Positions 26,301 through 37,464 of a stretch of 64,000 nucleotides of DNA are shown here, in pieces (the first letter of the stretch is position 1; each line of letters starts with the position of its first letter). The notes under the pieces were generated by a model, which searched no databases, had not been told where the DNA came from, and saw only the letters and a program-made list of their open reading frames with translations. The stretch is from Deltaproteobacteria bacterium. GTDB lineage: Bacteria > Myxococcota_A > Polyangia > DRWM01 > JAAZOP01. Location: assembly GCA_016218815.1 (NCBI GenBank), contig JACRCX010000119.1, positions 26,146-90,145 on the forward strand, read 5' to 3'. The position numbers were made by a program, and so were the translations under genes.

Positions 26301-27212
26301 CTATTCGGAGGCCAGGACGTCGGCGCAGTGCTCGATGTCGAGTCGCGTGGTGGAGGTCTCGAGGTAGCGGACCTGCATGTCGGAAGTCCGCACGACGGCG
26401 ATCCACGGCACGTACTCCGTCGCCTGGGCGATGGCGTAGCGGCCCTCGGAGTTGTCCTGGTCGTTGGAGCGCCAGCCGAAGGAGATGCCGTAGCGTTCGA
26501 TGTACATGCTGGCCCGCACGGGGCTGAGGGAGTCGGTGACCAGGAAGATCCACTTCGCGCCCGTTGCGGTCCAGTGGTCCTTCAGCCGGTTGATCTCCCG
26601 GAGGCGCTCGGGGCACACGGGGCACACCTCGGTGAGGACCATGAGGAAGATGCTGTGGATGCCGGGCTCGCAGCGGATGGAGGCGACGCTCGCGGCCAGC
26701 GCCTCATCGATGCCGCTGCGCGCGGCATCCCAGACCATCGGGGCCAGGATGTTGCCGACGCGCTGGAAGGCGTACGGCCCGGTCGGATACGGGCTGCACT
26801 CCGCGGCCTCGTCGGCGTCGGCGTCGGCGTCGGCGTCGGAATCCGCATCGGCGTCGGCGTCGGCGTCCGCGGCGGCCTCGAGGCGGCAGGAGCCGTCGCA
26901 GCCGTCGCCGGCGTCGAGGTTGCCGTCGTCGCACTCCTCGCCGTCGTCCACGGTGCCGTCGCCGCAGGCCGGGGCGGCGGTGCAGGCGCCCGCGGTGCAA
27001 AGCTGTCCCGCGCCGCAGGCCAGGCAGGCGGCGCCGCCGAGGCCGCACGCCCCCGGGACGTCTCCCGTCACGCAGGTACCTTCCAGGCAGCATCCGGCGC
27101 ACGTCCCGGGTCCGCAGCTCGGCGTCTCGTCCGCCGGATTGCAGCTTCCGGCGAAAGCCGCACAAGACACGACCACCGCCCACCCGAGCCATCGAGTCCG
27201 TGAACGTCCCAT
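26301..27212 (-). CDS. Lipoprotein with myxobacterial Cys-rich repeat and thioredoxin-like domain
   Basis: ATG 27212 follows GAGGGA. The 303-residue product has a signal peptide ending VVSCAAFAGSC (lipobox AGSC) and a Cys-rich region to about residue 105 with the myxobacterial disulfide repeat CGDGTVDDGEECDDGNLDAG and a DGCDGSC end. An Ala-Asp repeat (about 110-135) acts as linker. The C-terminal domain has a thioredoxin/peroxiredoxin-like pattern: a strand IFLMVLTEVCPVCPERLREI with a CPVC pair after it, helix, WIFLVTDSL, YVPWIAVV and a final DIEHCADVL. The CPVC spacing and location fit an AhpC/TSA or redoxin-type active site, so it may reduce or sense disulfides outside the cytoplasm. It is divergent from the Gly-rich lipoprotein/kinase pair. 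Confidence 0.78.
   Translation of the reverse strand: MGRSRTRWLGWAVVVSCAAFAGSCNPADETPSCGPGTCAGCCLEGTCVTGDVPGACGLGGAACLACGAGQLCTAGACTAAPACGDGTVDDGEECDDGNLDAGDGCDGSCRLEAAADADADADADSDADADADADEAAECSPYPTGPYAFQRVGNILAPMVWDAARSGIDEALAASVASIRCEPGIHSIFLMVLTEVCPVCPERLREINRLKDHWTATGAKWIFLVTDSLSPVRASMYIERYGISFGWRSNDQDNSEGRYAIAQATEYVPWIAVVRTSDMQVRYLETSTTRLDIEHCADVLASE
26809..26877 (-). repeat. GCGTCG/GCATCG coding microsatellite (Ala-Asp repeat)
   Basis: About eleven GCxGAx codon pairs encode an alternating Asp-Ala linker in the redoxin-like lipoprotein. The repeat is interrupted once by a Ser codon. Confidence 0.75.
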
Positions 27213-27373
27213 GGTCCCTCCTCGTGCCCGCGCGCCCCGCCGCGAAGCCGATGGAGGGGAGAGTACCGCATGGGCGGGCCCGCGGCAACGCAACACCACG
27301 CCGCGTGGACGCACCCCCCCGGATCGGGTATCTTCCCAAAGGGCCCGCGGGGCGGGCGGGGCAAGGCAGGAAG

Positions 27374-29103
27374 ATGACGTCCGAGCATCAGGCGTCGACC
27401 GGAGCGGGTGGGCTCGCGGCGATTCGGGCCGCCGGGCTGCTCCTCGTCGCGCTGTTGGCAGGTTGCAGCCTCTCCGCCGGAGGGCTCGGCGAGCTGGAAG
27501 ACGGGGGAGGGGGGGACCTCGAGCTGGACGTCGATGGCCGCGTCGACCGCGGGGACGACGGAGACGGACGCGACGATCGCGGCGACGACGGGGACGCCCG
27601 CGCCGAAGATGGCGAACGCGACGAGGCCGTCGAAGAGATCGACGCCGACGAGGAAGCGGACGCCGAGGTCGACGACGATGACGGGGATCTCGAGACGGAC
27701 GAGCTTCCCGACGGCGACGAGGCCGAGGACCTCGACGGCGAAGCCGATGCCGAAGAGGAGGTCGTCGAGGACGTCGTGGAAACCGAAACCGGCGTCTGCG
27801 ACCCGGGCGGCCTCGAGGACCATTGTTCCAGCGACATCCTCCAGCATTGCCGCCCGGATGCCATGGGATGGGACGTCTTCCCCTGCGCCTTCGGCTGCAC
27901 GGGGTACGGGCTCGGCGCGCGATGCCTCGAGCTGGCGCCGAGCAACATCACCGATCGCATGCTGCTCTGGGCGAGCACGACTTCTTTCGTCGCGACCGGC
28001 GCGCGCGTGGTGGTGTTCGAGACCGAGACGGGCGCGATTCGCGCGTGGGACGCGGCCGGGGCCGAGCTGGCGCCGATCCGGGCGGCGGGGGAGGGCGACG
28101 TCGGCGGAATCGTGTTCACGCCGCAGGCCCAGGGCGCGGGCGCCCCCGACCTGGGGATCTGGAGTTTCGGCGAGTTCATCGTGCCCGCGGGCGTCGATGT
28201 CATCGGGATGGGTGCTCGCGCCATGGTCCTGCTGGTCGCGGGAGAGGTGCGGATTTCCGGGATCATCCACGTGGGCGCCTCCGTCGCCTTCCTGCTGGGC
28301 AGCACGTGGGTCGGCCACGACCGGCCCGGGCCGGGTGGAGCGGCGGGCGGCAGCCCGGACAGTTGGGGCTCCGGGGCCGGCGCGGGGCAGGACGGGCGCA
28401 GCGAGGATTGGCCGTCAAACAACGATTCGGGCGGCGGCGGCGCGGGGTTCGGGGGCGTGGGTGGTCCGGGCGGCGACATCGGCGGTGCGAGCGGGGGCAA
28501 CGGCGGCGTGGCCTACGGCACGGCCGCGCTCATGCCGCTCCTGGGCGGCTCGGGCGGCGGCGGCGGCGGCGACGGGCTGGGCGGGCGCGGCGGCCACGGG
28601 GGCGGCGCGCTGGAGATCGTCTCGGCCGCGGGGATCTGGATCTCGGCCGGTGGCGGCGTCACGTCCGGCGGCGGCTTCGGGAGTGGCGGACGGGCTGACG
28701 GCGGCGGCGCGGGCGCCGGTGGCGGCGCCGGCAGCGGCGGCGCCATCCTGCTCGAGGCCCCGCGGATCGACATCGGCGGCGGCGTCGCGACCAACGGCGG
28801 CGGTGGCGGCGCGGGGGCCCGCGACTCGGACACTTGGGGCAACAACGGCGCGAACGGCAGGCTCGCGACCGCTTCGGCCGCCGGCGGCGCCGGCGGCGGC
28901 AACGGCACCTCGGGCGGCGTGGGCTCCAACGAGACCGGAATCCACGGCGGACAGGGCGAGGACTCCTCCAGCGACGACGACGCCGGCGGCGGCGGCGGGG
29001 CAGCCGGCCACATCCGCCTCAACGCCCTGGTCATCTCCATCGGCGGCTTCGTCTCCCCCGGCGAGGCCACGGCACTCGCCACCCGGGGCACCCTGGTCCT
29101 GCT

Positions 29104-29107
<4 letters not shown>
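27374..29107 (+). CDS. Asp-rich and Gly-rich lipoprotein of unknown function
   Basis: The 577-residue protein starts with a signal peptide (AAIRAAGLLLVALLAGC, lipobox LAGC), a very acidic segment (about 35-145, nearly all Asp/Glu/Gly/Ala), and a small four- to five-Cys cluster (DHCSSDILQHCRPD, FPCAFGCTGYG). A beta-rich domain follows (LWSFGEFIVPAG, MVLLVAGEVRISGIIHVGA), and the C-terminal half is dominated by Gly-rich, low-complexity loops with parallel-beta-helix-like strands (GGALEIVSAAGIWIS, GGAILLEAPRIDIGGG). Such proteins are common surface lipoproteins in myxobacteria. Its stop overlaps the start of a Ser/Thr kinase gene (GTGA), so the two are coexpressed. GGCAGGAAG precedes the ATG. 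Confidence 0.8.
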
Positions 29108-31047
<1,940 letters not shown>

Positions 31048-31078
31048 CCGCCTTTGTTCTGAGCGGTCTGCGGTTTGC

Positions 31079-31444
31079 CTACGCGAGCGGGCGCTCGCGA
31101 TCGAGCACCAGCGGGATCTGGCGCGCCGCCTCGGGCGTGAACTGGAGCAGGCAGCGGAAGGCCGCCCGGTGTGCCTCGCGCGAGGGCGCCGGCTCGAGGT
31201 ACAGGGCGGCGACGAGATCGCGCCAGCGCAACAGCTCGCCGCGCAACGTGGTCTTCGACTGCACGGCGACCGTCAGATCGACCAGGCGTAGCACGCGCTC
31301 ATAGCTGCGGCGGAGCCCCGCGCCGTCCTGCTCCTCGAGCAGATGCAGTCCCCGGTTCATCTCGTTGGCCACCATGAGGATCTGCCGGTCGAGGTCGAAC
31401 TCTCGCCAGCGGTCCTCGGTCAGATCCGCGTGCTGCTGCGCCAT
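31079..31444 (-). CDS. Small helical protein coupled to DUF5674
   Basis: No domain name is recognised. The 121-residue product is nearly all helical (DRQILMVANEMNRGLHLLEEQ, SYERVLRLVDLTVAV, RGELLRWRDLVAALYL and HRAAFRCLLQF), with the look of a four-helix bundle such as HEPN or a nucleotide-binding accessory. Its ATG overlaps the DUF5674 stop in a TAATG, one base shared, so translation is coupled. The pair is the tail of the lpx operon. I recall similar pairs of DUF5674 with a helical protein in other genomes, which supports a functional module, but the biochemical role is unknown. It could be a toxin-antitoxin or sensing unit; that is inference. Confidence 0.7.
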   Translation of the reverse strand: MAQQHADLTEDRWREFDLDRQILMVANEMNRGLHLLEEQDGAGLRRSYERVLRLVDLTVAVQSKTTLRGELLRWRDLVAALYLEPAPSREAHRAAFRCLLQFTPEAARQIPLVLDRERPLA

Positions 31445-31806
31445 TACAGATCCTCGCCGCGGCCCAGCAGCGCGAACGTGATTCGCCGGACGGTGGCGCG
31501 CACCTCGGGATCCTGGATGTCCATGCTGCGGTTGTCCTGCGACGGCCGGATGTTGATCAAGGCGGTGGATTCGATGCAGCCATCCGGCCCCTTGCCCGGC
31601 CGGTAGTTGGCGCCCCACAGATCCGCCTGCCGGCTGCCTCCGGCCAACAGGACCCGCTCGGCGTCGGCATGCAGTTCCCCGCCGACCGCGAGCACTTCGC
31701 GGCGAACGTCGACGACGTACTTCACCATGTCCCCGAAGAACCGCTCGACGAGCCGCTTCAACTCGCCGGGCGGGATCGGACCTTCCAGGACCAGAATGTC
31801 ATCCAT
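31444..31806 (-). CDS. DUF5674 family protein
   Basis: The 120-residue protein matches the DUF5674 pattern: ELKRLVERFFGDMVKYVVDV, REVLAVGGELHADAERVLLA, DLWGANYRPG, and ESTALINIRPSQDNRSMDIQ with the conserved INIRPSQ.NRS phrase, ending VRRITFALL. The function of the family is unknown. Its start lies 8 bases inside the end of lpxA and its stop overlaps the following gene by one base, so it is an integral part of the lipid A operon transcript here. Absence of a signal peptide suggests a cytosolic protein. Confidence 0.88.
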   Translation of the reverse strand: MDDILVLEGPIPPGELKRLVERFFGDMVKYVVDVRREVLAVGGELHADAERVLLAGGSRQADLWGANYRPGKGPDGCIESTALINIRPSQDNRSMDIQDPEVRATVRRITFALLGRGEDL

Positions 31807-32662
31807 GACGACCTCGACCTCGCATCACCGCGATCTTGTCGGAACCGGAAGCGTCACCTGACGCGGAGGGCCCGCGCCTAACGCCGACGCGGGAGCCGCG
31901 GAGGAAGGCGACGAGGCGGCGGACGCGGCGGTCGCGGCGCGCGAGGGGCGCGCAGGCCCGCAGGGCTTCGGAGAAGGGGCGGCCGTCGCGGAAGAGCAGG
32001 GCGAAGGCGGCGCGCAAGGCGGCGATCGACCGCTTGGAGGCGCCGCGGCGCCGCAGGCCGACGACGTTGAGCGAGGCGACCGCGGCGCGATCGCCGCGCA
32101 CGATGCAGTCCGGAGGAACGTCGCGGTCGACCATCGCCCCGCCGGCCACCATGGCGCCGCAGCCCACGCGCACGAACGGCGCCAGCGCCGCGTGCCCGCC
32201 GATCACCGCGTGCGCCTCGACGACGACGTGGCCGCCCAGCGACACGTTGTTCGCAATCTGCACGCCGTCGCCGATCCGGCAGTCGTGCGCGACGTGGACG
32301 CCGGCCATGAACAGGCAATTGTCCCCGATCCGCGTCGTACCGCCGCCCTTGCGCGTTCCGCGGTGGACGGTCACGTGCTCGCGGAAGACGTTACCGCTCC
32401 CGACCACCAGGCGCGTCGCCTCCCCGGCGTACGTGCGGTCCTGCGGCGGGCCGCCCAGCACCGCGAAGGGGTGGATCCGGTTTCCCCGACCGAACGTGGC
32501 CGGGCCGAGCACGACGGCCAGCGCATCGACCGTGGTGCCGGCCCCGAGCGTCACCGGCCCGCGGAGGACGGCCATGGGGCCGACGACGCAGCCGGGCGCG
32601 AGCCGCACGCGTCCTTGGACCACGGCGGTGGGATGGATCGCGCCGGCCGACGCCCGCTTCAC
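31799..32662 (-). CDS. lpxA: Acyl-[ACP]--UDP-N-acetylglucosamine O-acyltransferase
   Basis: LpxA performs the first acylation in lipid A synthesis (UDP-GlcNAc plus 3-hydroxyacyl-ACP). The 287-residue product starts with hexapeptide repeats (IHPTAVVQGRVRLAPGCVVG) and contains VFREHVTVHRGTRKG, where the His of VTVHRGT is the catalytic base, and MAGVHVAHDCRIGDGVQIAN, VGLRRRG and the helical C-terminus. The GTG start overlaps the fabZ stop in a GTGA. The C-terminus is about 20 residues longer than usual, ending in a basic tail. lpxB and other downstream lipid A genes are absent from the window. Confidence 0.96.
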   Translation of the reverse strand: MKRASAGAIHPTAVVQGRVRLAPGCVVGPMAVLRGPVTLGAGTTVDALAVVLGPATFGRGNRIHPFAVLGGPPQDRTYAGEATRLVVGSGNVFREHVTVHRGTRKGGGTTRIGDNCLFMAGVHVAHDCRIGDGVQIANNVSLGGHVVVEAHAVIGGHAALAPFVRVGCGAMVAGGAMVDRDVPPDCIVRGDRAAVASLNVVGLRRRGASKRSIAALRAAFALLFRDGRPFSEALRACAPLARRDRRVRRLVAFLRGSRVGVRRGPSASGDASGSDKIAVMRGRGRHG

Positions 32663-33219
32663 GCCTGTTTTCCCCCGGCCTGCTCCGCGGCACGCGCGGG
32701 CGCCAGGAGCGCGGCGACGATTCGGGCGTCGGCGACGACCTGGCCGCGGCAGGCGATCGAGCCGTCGAAGCGCCAGAGCGGGCCGCGGCGGTCCACCAGG
32801 TCGGTGCGGATCTCCAGCTCGTCGCGCGGGCCGACTCGCGCCAGGAAGCGCGCCCGCTCGACCGTCACCAGGTACATGCGCGTGCGCCGGACGTCGAACG
32901 GCTCGGTGTCCCACGCCAGGAGCGCCGAGGCCTGGGCGATGGCCTCGACCAGCAGCAGGCCCGGGACGATCGGCTCCTCGGGGAAATGTCCGCGGAACAC
33001 CGGCCAGGAGGCTTTGGGGCTCCACGCGGCCACGAGCCAGCGTCCGCGGGTCGAGCCGGTGACGGAGTCCACGAGCAGGAGCGGCGGCCGATGGCGCAGG
33101 ATCGAGGCCGGCTCGGCGAGCGCCGGTCGCCGGGGGCGCGGCGGGGCGGCCGGGCGCGTGCGTTTCGTCTTCCCCGGCCGCTTGCGCGGCCGCGGCTTCT
33201 CCTTCTTGCGCGCGATCAT
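32659..33219 (-). CDS. fabZ: 3-hydroxyacyl-[ACP] dehydratase with basic N-terminal extension
   Basis: FabZ dehydrates 3-hydroxyacyl-ACP in fatty acid elongation and so competes with LpxA/LpxD for substrate. The 186-residue product has the family signatures: LRHRPPLLLVDSVTG, the catalytic His in FRGHFPEEPIVPG and the catalytic acid in LLLVEAIAQASA. Residues 1-35 form a Lys/Arg/Pro-rich extension (KEKPRPRKRPGKTKRTRP) absent from E. coli FabZ. The ATG follows GAGGAGGGAAACG. Start overlaps the lpxD stop (ATGA); stop overlaps the lpxA start (GTGA). Confidence 0.94.
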   Translation of the reverse strand: MIARKKEKPRPRKRPGKTKRTRPAAPPRPRRPALAEPASILRHRPPLLLVDSVTGSTRGRWLVAAWSPKASWPVFRGHFPEEPIVPGLLLVEAIAQASALLAWDTEPFDVRRTRMYLVTVERARFLARVGPRDELEIRTDLVDRRGPLWRFDGSIACRGQVVADARIVAALLAPARAAEQAGGKQA

Positions 33220-34202
33220 CGTTTCCCTCCTCGAGCCAGGCGGGCCAGCGCGGCCGCGCCCCTCATCCACGTCGCGTGCGGCACGGCGGGCGTCCCTCCG
33301 AACACGGCGTCCGCCGGGACGTCGCCGATCACGCCGCTCTGGGCGGCGAGCTTCGCGCGCGCGCCGATCCGGCAGTGATCGGCGATGCCGGCCTGTCCGC
33401 CGATCCACACGCCGTCGCCGATGCGTGTCGAGCCGCCGATCCCGACCTGGGCGCAGATCACGCAGCCCCGCCCGATCCGGACGTTGTGCCCCACCTGCAC
33501 GTGGGCGTCAATCCTCGTCCCGGCGCCGATGGCGGTCGGACCCAGCGTCCCGCGCGCGACGACGACGAGCGCGCCGAGCGAGACGTCGTCGCCCAGCTCG
33601 ACCGAGCCGACGTGGGGCAGGGGAAGAGGCGCCAGGTCCCCGTGCGTCGCGTCCAGCCCGAACCCGTCCGCGCCGACGACGCAGCCGGGGCCGATGGAGA
33701 CCCGCGCGCCGATGCGCACGTCGTGCAGCACGACGGCGCCGGGGCCGATGGAGGCCCCTTCCCCGACGGTCGAGCCCGGCCCGACGAGCGCGCCGGGGCC
33801 GAGCGACGCGGCCGGATGGACGGACGCCTCGGGGTGGACTGCGGTCCCGGGCGGGACGCCCGCCCACGGGTCGCGGCTTTCGTACAGGCGTTCGAGGACG
33901 CCTGCCAGGGCCCGGCGGGGGCGCGGATGGATCCACATCCCGAGGCCCCGGGCCGAGGCCGAGTCCGCGGCGCGCGCCGCGAAGGCGGCATCGGCGAGGA
34001 GCACGCGGGCGGCCGAGGCGGCGACGTCTGCTACGGCGCGCTCGTGCCAGAGCGGGGCGAGGGACACCGGGTCGGGCGAGTCGATGGGTCCCAGCGAGTC
34101 GAGCGGAAGCGACGGCGGGCAGGCGACCAGACGGCCGCCGAGGGCCTCGGCGAGCTGGCCGAGGGTCGGTGCGGGTCCGGGGCGCCGGAGCCAGCGGAGC
34201 AT
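33216..34202 (-). CDS. lpxD: UDP-3-O-acylglucosamine N-acyltransferase
   Basis: LpxD adds the second 3-hydroxyacyl chain in lipid A synthesis. The 328-residue product has an N-terminal UDP-binding-type domain (PTLGQLAEALGGRL, DPVSLAPL) and, from about residue 110, hexapeptide repeats (GTAVHPEASVHPAASLGPGA) with GADGFGLDATHGDLAPLP and the catalytic His of AHVQVGHNVRIGRGC. It sits between skp and fabZ, the usual order. Confidence 0.96.
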   Translation of the reverse strand: MLRWLRRPGPAPTLGQLAEALGGRLVACPPSLPLDSLGPIDSPDPVSLAPLWHERAVADVAASAARVLLADAAFAARAADSASARGLGMWIHPRPRRALAGVLERLYESRDPWAGVPPGTAVHPEASVHPAASLGPGALVGPGSTVGEGASIGPGAVVLHDVRIGARVSIGPGCVVGADGFGLDATHGDLAPLPLPHVGSVELGDDVSLGALVVVARGTLGPTAIGAGTRIDAHVQVGHNVRIGRGCVICAQVGIGGSTRIGDGVWIGGQAGIADHCRIGARAKLAAQSGVIGDVPADAVFGGTPAVPHATWMRGAAALARLARGGKR

Positions 34203-34236
34203 CGGTCCGCCTTCCGCGTGCGTGAGGGGTTGCGGG

Positions 34237-34809
34237 CTACGGGGTGGCGGTGCCGGAGGACTTGGTCGTGGATTCGCCGCCCGCCTTGGTGGGGTTCTCG
34301 CTGTTGTACATCTGGATCAGCTTGTCGGTGAGGTTGAGGTGGTCGGGGGCCCATACCAGTCCGGCCTCGGACTTGTCGAAGATCATCTCGTAGCCATCGC
34401 TCTGTCCGATGCGGCGCAGGATCTGCTCCATCTTCTCGAAGATGGCCTTGGTCAGCTCCAGCTCCTTCTCGGCCAGCTCGCGCTGGTACCGCGCGTAGGT
34501 GTTCTGCAGCTCGATCAGCGCCTTCTGCAGCTCGGCGTTCTTGGACTGGTACGCCTCGGGCGTCAGGACTTCCTTCTGCTTGTCGAGCTCCTCGAGCTTG
34601 GACTTGAACTCCTTGGCGCGCTGGTCGAGGTCGGTCTGGCGCTCGTCGAAGAGCTGCTTCAGCTCGGCCTTCGCCCGCCGGCCGTCCTCGGTCTCGTTGA
34701 GGGCGCGTTGCAGGTCGACGAAGGCGAACTTGGCGTCGGCGTAGATCGTCGGAGCGACCGCTCCCACGACGAGGGCGATCGCCAGCGCGGTCAAGATCCT
34801 CTTGGACAT
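34237..34809 (-). CDS. skp: OmpH/Skp family periplasmic chaperone
   Basis: Skp is a trimeric periplasmic holdase for unfolded outer-membrane proteins en route to BamA. The 190-residue product has a signal peptide ending AVAPTIYADA, then KFAFVDLQRALNETEDGR, which aligns with the conserved OmpH start, a long Lys/Glu-rich coiled coil (about 45-130), and a short C-terminal body (YEMIFDKSEAGLVWAPD) that packs the tentacles in the family. ATG 34809 follows GGAG. It lies 131 bases after bamA and 34 before lpxD. Confidence 0.93.
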   Translation of the reverse strand: MSKRILTALAIALVVGAVAPTIYADAKFAFVDLQRALNETEDGRRAKAELKQLFDERQTDLDQRAKEFKSKLEELDKQKEVLTPEAYQSKNAELQKALIELQNTYARYQRELAEKELELTKAIFEKMEQILRRIGQSDGYEMIFDKSEAGLVWAPDHLNLTDKLIQMYNSENPTKAGGESTTKSSGTATP

Positions 34810-34940
34810 GCTCTCCAACTTTCCTTGGCGCCGTTGGGCGGCTACCTCGACAACCCGCCGGCCCGGGCGTTTGTTCCGGGCTTTCTACCGCCGATACGCC
34901 GGCAGGGTCAAGGACGCCCCATCCCTCCCGGGCATTCAGG

Positions 34941-37457
34941 TCAGAACAAGTTTCCCACCATGAACTCGAACTGGTACGTTTCCTCGCCCGGCTCCAGCCA
35001 CAGCGGGAAGCCCCACTCGAAACGCAGCGGCCCCAGCGGCGAGATCCAGCGGAAGCCGAAGCCGGCGCTGACGCGGAGGTAGAACGGGTTGTGGTTGCAG
35101 GGATCCTGGAACACCGACGAGGCGCGCCCGTCGCTGGCGGCACAAAGCGTGTCCTCGAGGTTGTAGGCGTTGCCGGCATCGACGAAGAAGACGCCGCGCA
35201 GGCCGAGCCGGTCGACGATCGGGTACTCCAGCTCGATGTTGATCACGAGCTGCATGTTACCGCCGACGGGCACGCCGTTCGGGATCAGGTCGGCGTTGGG
35301 ATCCAGGCGCGGCGGGAGGCGCAGGCGCGGTCCCAGCGAGAACCGCGGGAAGCCGCGCACGTCCATGATCCCGCCCGGCATGTAGCGTTCGTAGATCGGC
35401 ACGCCATCCTGGCTCGGCGAGAGCACCAGGCCGAACTCGGTGTTGGTCTTGAAGACGAAGCCGAGTCCCAGGTCGAAGTACCAGCGCGTGTACAGGGTGT
35501 AGCGCGTGAAGTCGGCGTCGGACAGGAGGTACGGCGAGGCCCACTCGACCGTGAGGCCGGTGATCTGGCCGTCGCGGGGGAAGAGGCGGTTGTCGCGCGT
35601 GTCGTAGGAGAGCGACGCGCGGATAGCGGAGGTGTAGCCGTCGTTGAACAGGTTGGCCAGCGGCAGGTCGCGCAGCGCGCCGATCGAGGAGCCGCCGAAG
35701 AGGGTGCTGCCGCCGCTGGTCGAGACGTCGACCCACTCCAGGAGGTAGCCGAGCGACACGCGCAGGTCGTGGGTCAAGGGATAACCGAGGGTCAGGTTGC
35801 CGCCGATCGATTGGCGGGTGTAGTTGGTGTAGATGCGCATCGAGTCGTAGACGCCGACGCCGAAGAGCCACTGCGAATCGAGGAAGTACGGATCGCTGAA
35901 CTGGAGTTGGAAGAGCTGCCGGATGCTGGAGAGCTGGGCGGCCAGGGTCACCGACTGGCCGCGCCCGAGGAAGTTCTCCTGGGCGATCTGCGCCGTGGCG
36001 ATGAAGTTCTCGATCGAGGAGAGTCCGACGCCGACCTGGAACGTCCCGGTCGCCTTCTCCTTCACCTCGAAGGTGATGATGACGTGCCGCTCGTCGGCGC
36101 CGGAGCGGGTGGACCACGCGATCGGCGTCTCGAAGTACCCGAGCTGCTCGATGCGGCGCTTGGACAGCTCGATCAGGGTCTCATTGTACAGATCGCCCTC
36201 CGCGATCTGGATCTCGCGCCGGATGACCTTGTCCTCGGTCTTGTCGTTGCCCTTGATCTCGATCCGCTCGATGTACACCGGCGTGCCGCGCACGATGCGG
36301 TAGACCAGGTCCGCCTCCGTGCTCCCGCGCACCGGCTGGACGTCGGGGTTGACGTTGACGTTGGCGTAGCCCTGCTCCTTGTAGTAGCGGGTCAGGGTCT
36401 GGAGGTCCTCGCCCACGGCGGTGCGGCTGAACTGATCGCCCGGCTCGACGTGGATCAGCTCGCGCACGGCGGCCCGCCCGCCCAGGAAGTCGAGCTCCGC
36501 GCCGTCCTCGTCGTACTCCTCGACCGCGACGCGCCGCAGCGAGTACTGCGGCCCCTCGGCGATGGGGATGGTGATCGAGATGTCGCGACGGTCGGGCGAG
36601 AGCGCCACGCGCGGCGGCCCGACCTCGACGTCGAGGAACCCCTGGTCGAGGTAGTACGCCTTGATCAGCGTCAGATCCCGCTCGAAATCGGCTTCCTTGT
36701 ACCGCCCGCTGTCCGTGATCGGGCTCCAGAACGTCACGGGCGACGTCGACATGATCCCGAGCAACTCTTCCTCGGGGATCGATTCGTTCCCGGTGAAGGC
36801 GATTTCCCGCACCGAGACCTGCTCGCCCTCGTCGATGCGGTACGTCACCACCACGCGGTCGTTCGGACGCGCCTCGGTCTCCCACTCCACCTGCGCGAGG
36901 AAGAACCCCTCCTCCGCGTAGAAGTCGCGGATCTTCTCGACGTCGGCCCGCGCCGCCTGGATCGAGAAGATGGACCGCTCGTCCAGGCCGACCTTCTCGC
37001 GGATCTTGTCCTCCTCCAGCTCGTCCTCCCCTTCGATCCGCACCTCCTCGACCTCCGGCCGCTCCAGGACCGTGAGCGTGACGATCACCCCGGTCGAGTC
37101 GGCGTTCGGCGCAGCGTCCACCCGGATGTCGTCGAAGTAGCCCGAGGAGTAGAGGTCGCGGACGACGCCGCGGACCTTCTCGCGCGTGAGCATCTCGCCC
37201 ACCCGCAGCACCGTGTTGTCGGAGTACGTCCGCTCGCCGTGGATCCGCTGCAGCAGGTCCTCGTCGGACGACCGGCGGTTGCCCTCGACCCGGATCTCCG
37301 ACACCGGGAGACCCCAGGGCGACGCCTGTGCGGCCGCGGTCCCGCCCGCCAGGGTCGCGCCGAGGAAGCACAGGGCGGCGGCGAGCGACGACACGGGGAA
37401 CCGCCGACCGGCCAGCCGCCGCTCGCGCGTCACCCCCGTTGATGGCCGCTCTGCCAA
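34941..37457 (-). CDS. bamA: Outer-membrane assembly factor BamA (Omp85)
   Basis: BamA inserts beta-barrel proteins into the outer membrane. After a signal peptide (SLAAALCFLGATLAGGTAAA) the 838-residue product has five POTRA domains to about residue 445, each with the strand-helix pattern (VSEIRVEGNRRSSDEDLL; VEEVRIEGEDELEEDKI), and a C-terminal D15 surface-antigen barrel (GVGLSSIENFIATAQIAQEN, GFRWISPLGPLRFEWGFPL) ending in an F. The first codon is uncertain: TTG 37457, or a GTG about eight codons later, either giving a signal peptide; no clear ribosome site decides. It follows a tandem of two repeat lipoproteins by 7 bases and precedes skp, so it is in the middle of a long envelope operon. 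Confidence 0.95.
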   Translation of the reverse strand: MAERPSTGVTRERRLAGRRFPVSSLAAALCFLGATLAGGTAAAQASPWGLPVSEIRVEGNRRSSDEDLLQRIHGERTYSDNTVLRVGEMLTREKVRGVVRDLYSSGYFDDIRVDAAPNADSTGVIVTLTVLERPEVEEVRIEGEDELEEDKIREKVGLDERSIFSIQAARADVEKIRDFYAEEGFFLAQVEWETEARPNDRVVVTYRIDEGEQVSVREIAFTGNESIPEEELLGIMSTSPVTFWSPITDSGRYKEADFERDLTLIKAYYLDQGFLDVEVGPPRVALSPDRRDISITIPIAEGPQYSLRRVAVEEYDEDGAELDFLGGRAAVRELIHVEPGDQFSRTAVGEDLQTLTRYYKEQGYANVNVNPDVQPVRGSTEADLVYRIVRGTPVYIERIEIKGNDKTEDKVIRREIQIAEGDLYNETLIELSKRRIEQLGYFETPIAWSTRSGADERHVIITFEVKEKATGTFQVGVGLSSIENFIATAQIAQENFLGRGQSVTLAAQLSSIRQLFQLQFSDPYFLDSQWLFGVGVYDSMRIYTNYTRQSIGGNLTLGYPLTHDLRVSLGYLLEWVDVSTSGGSTLFGGSSIGALRDLPLANLFNDGYTSAIRASLSYDTRDNRLFPRDGQITGLTVEWASPYLLSDADFTRYTLYTRWYFDLGLGFVFKTNTEFGLVLSPSQDGVPIYERYMPGGIMDVRGFPRFSLGPRLRLPPRLDPNADLIPNGVPVGGNMQLVINIELEYPIVDRLGLRGVFFVDAGNAYNLEDTLCAASDGRASSVFQDPCNHNPFYLRVSAGFGFRWISPLGPLRFEWGFPLWLEPGEETYQFEFMVGNLF

Positions 37458-37464
37458 GCCCGTC

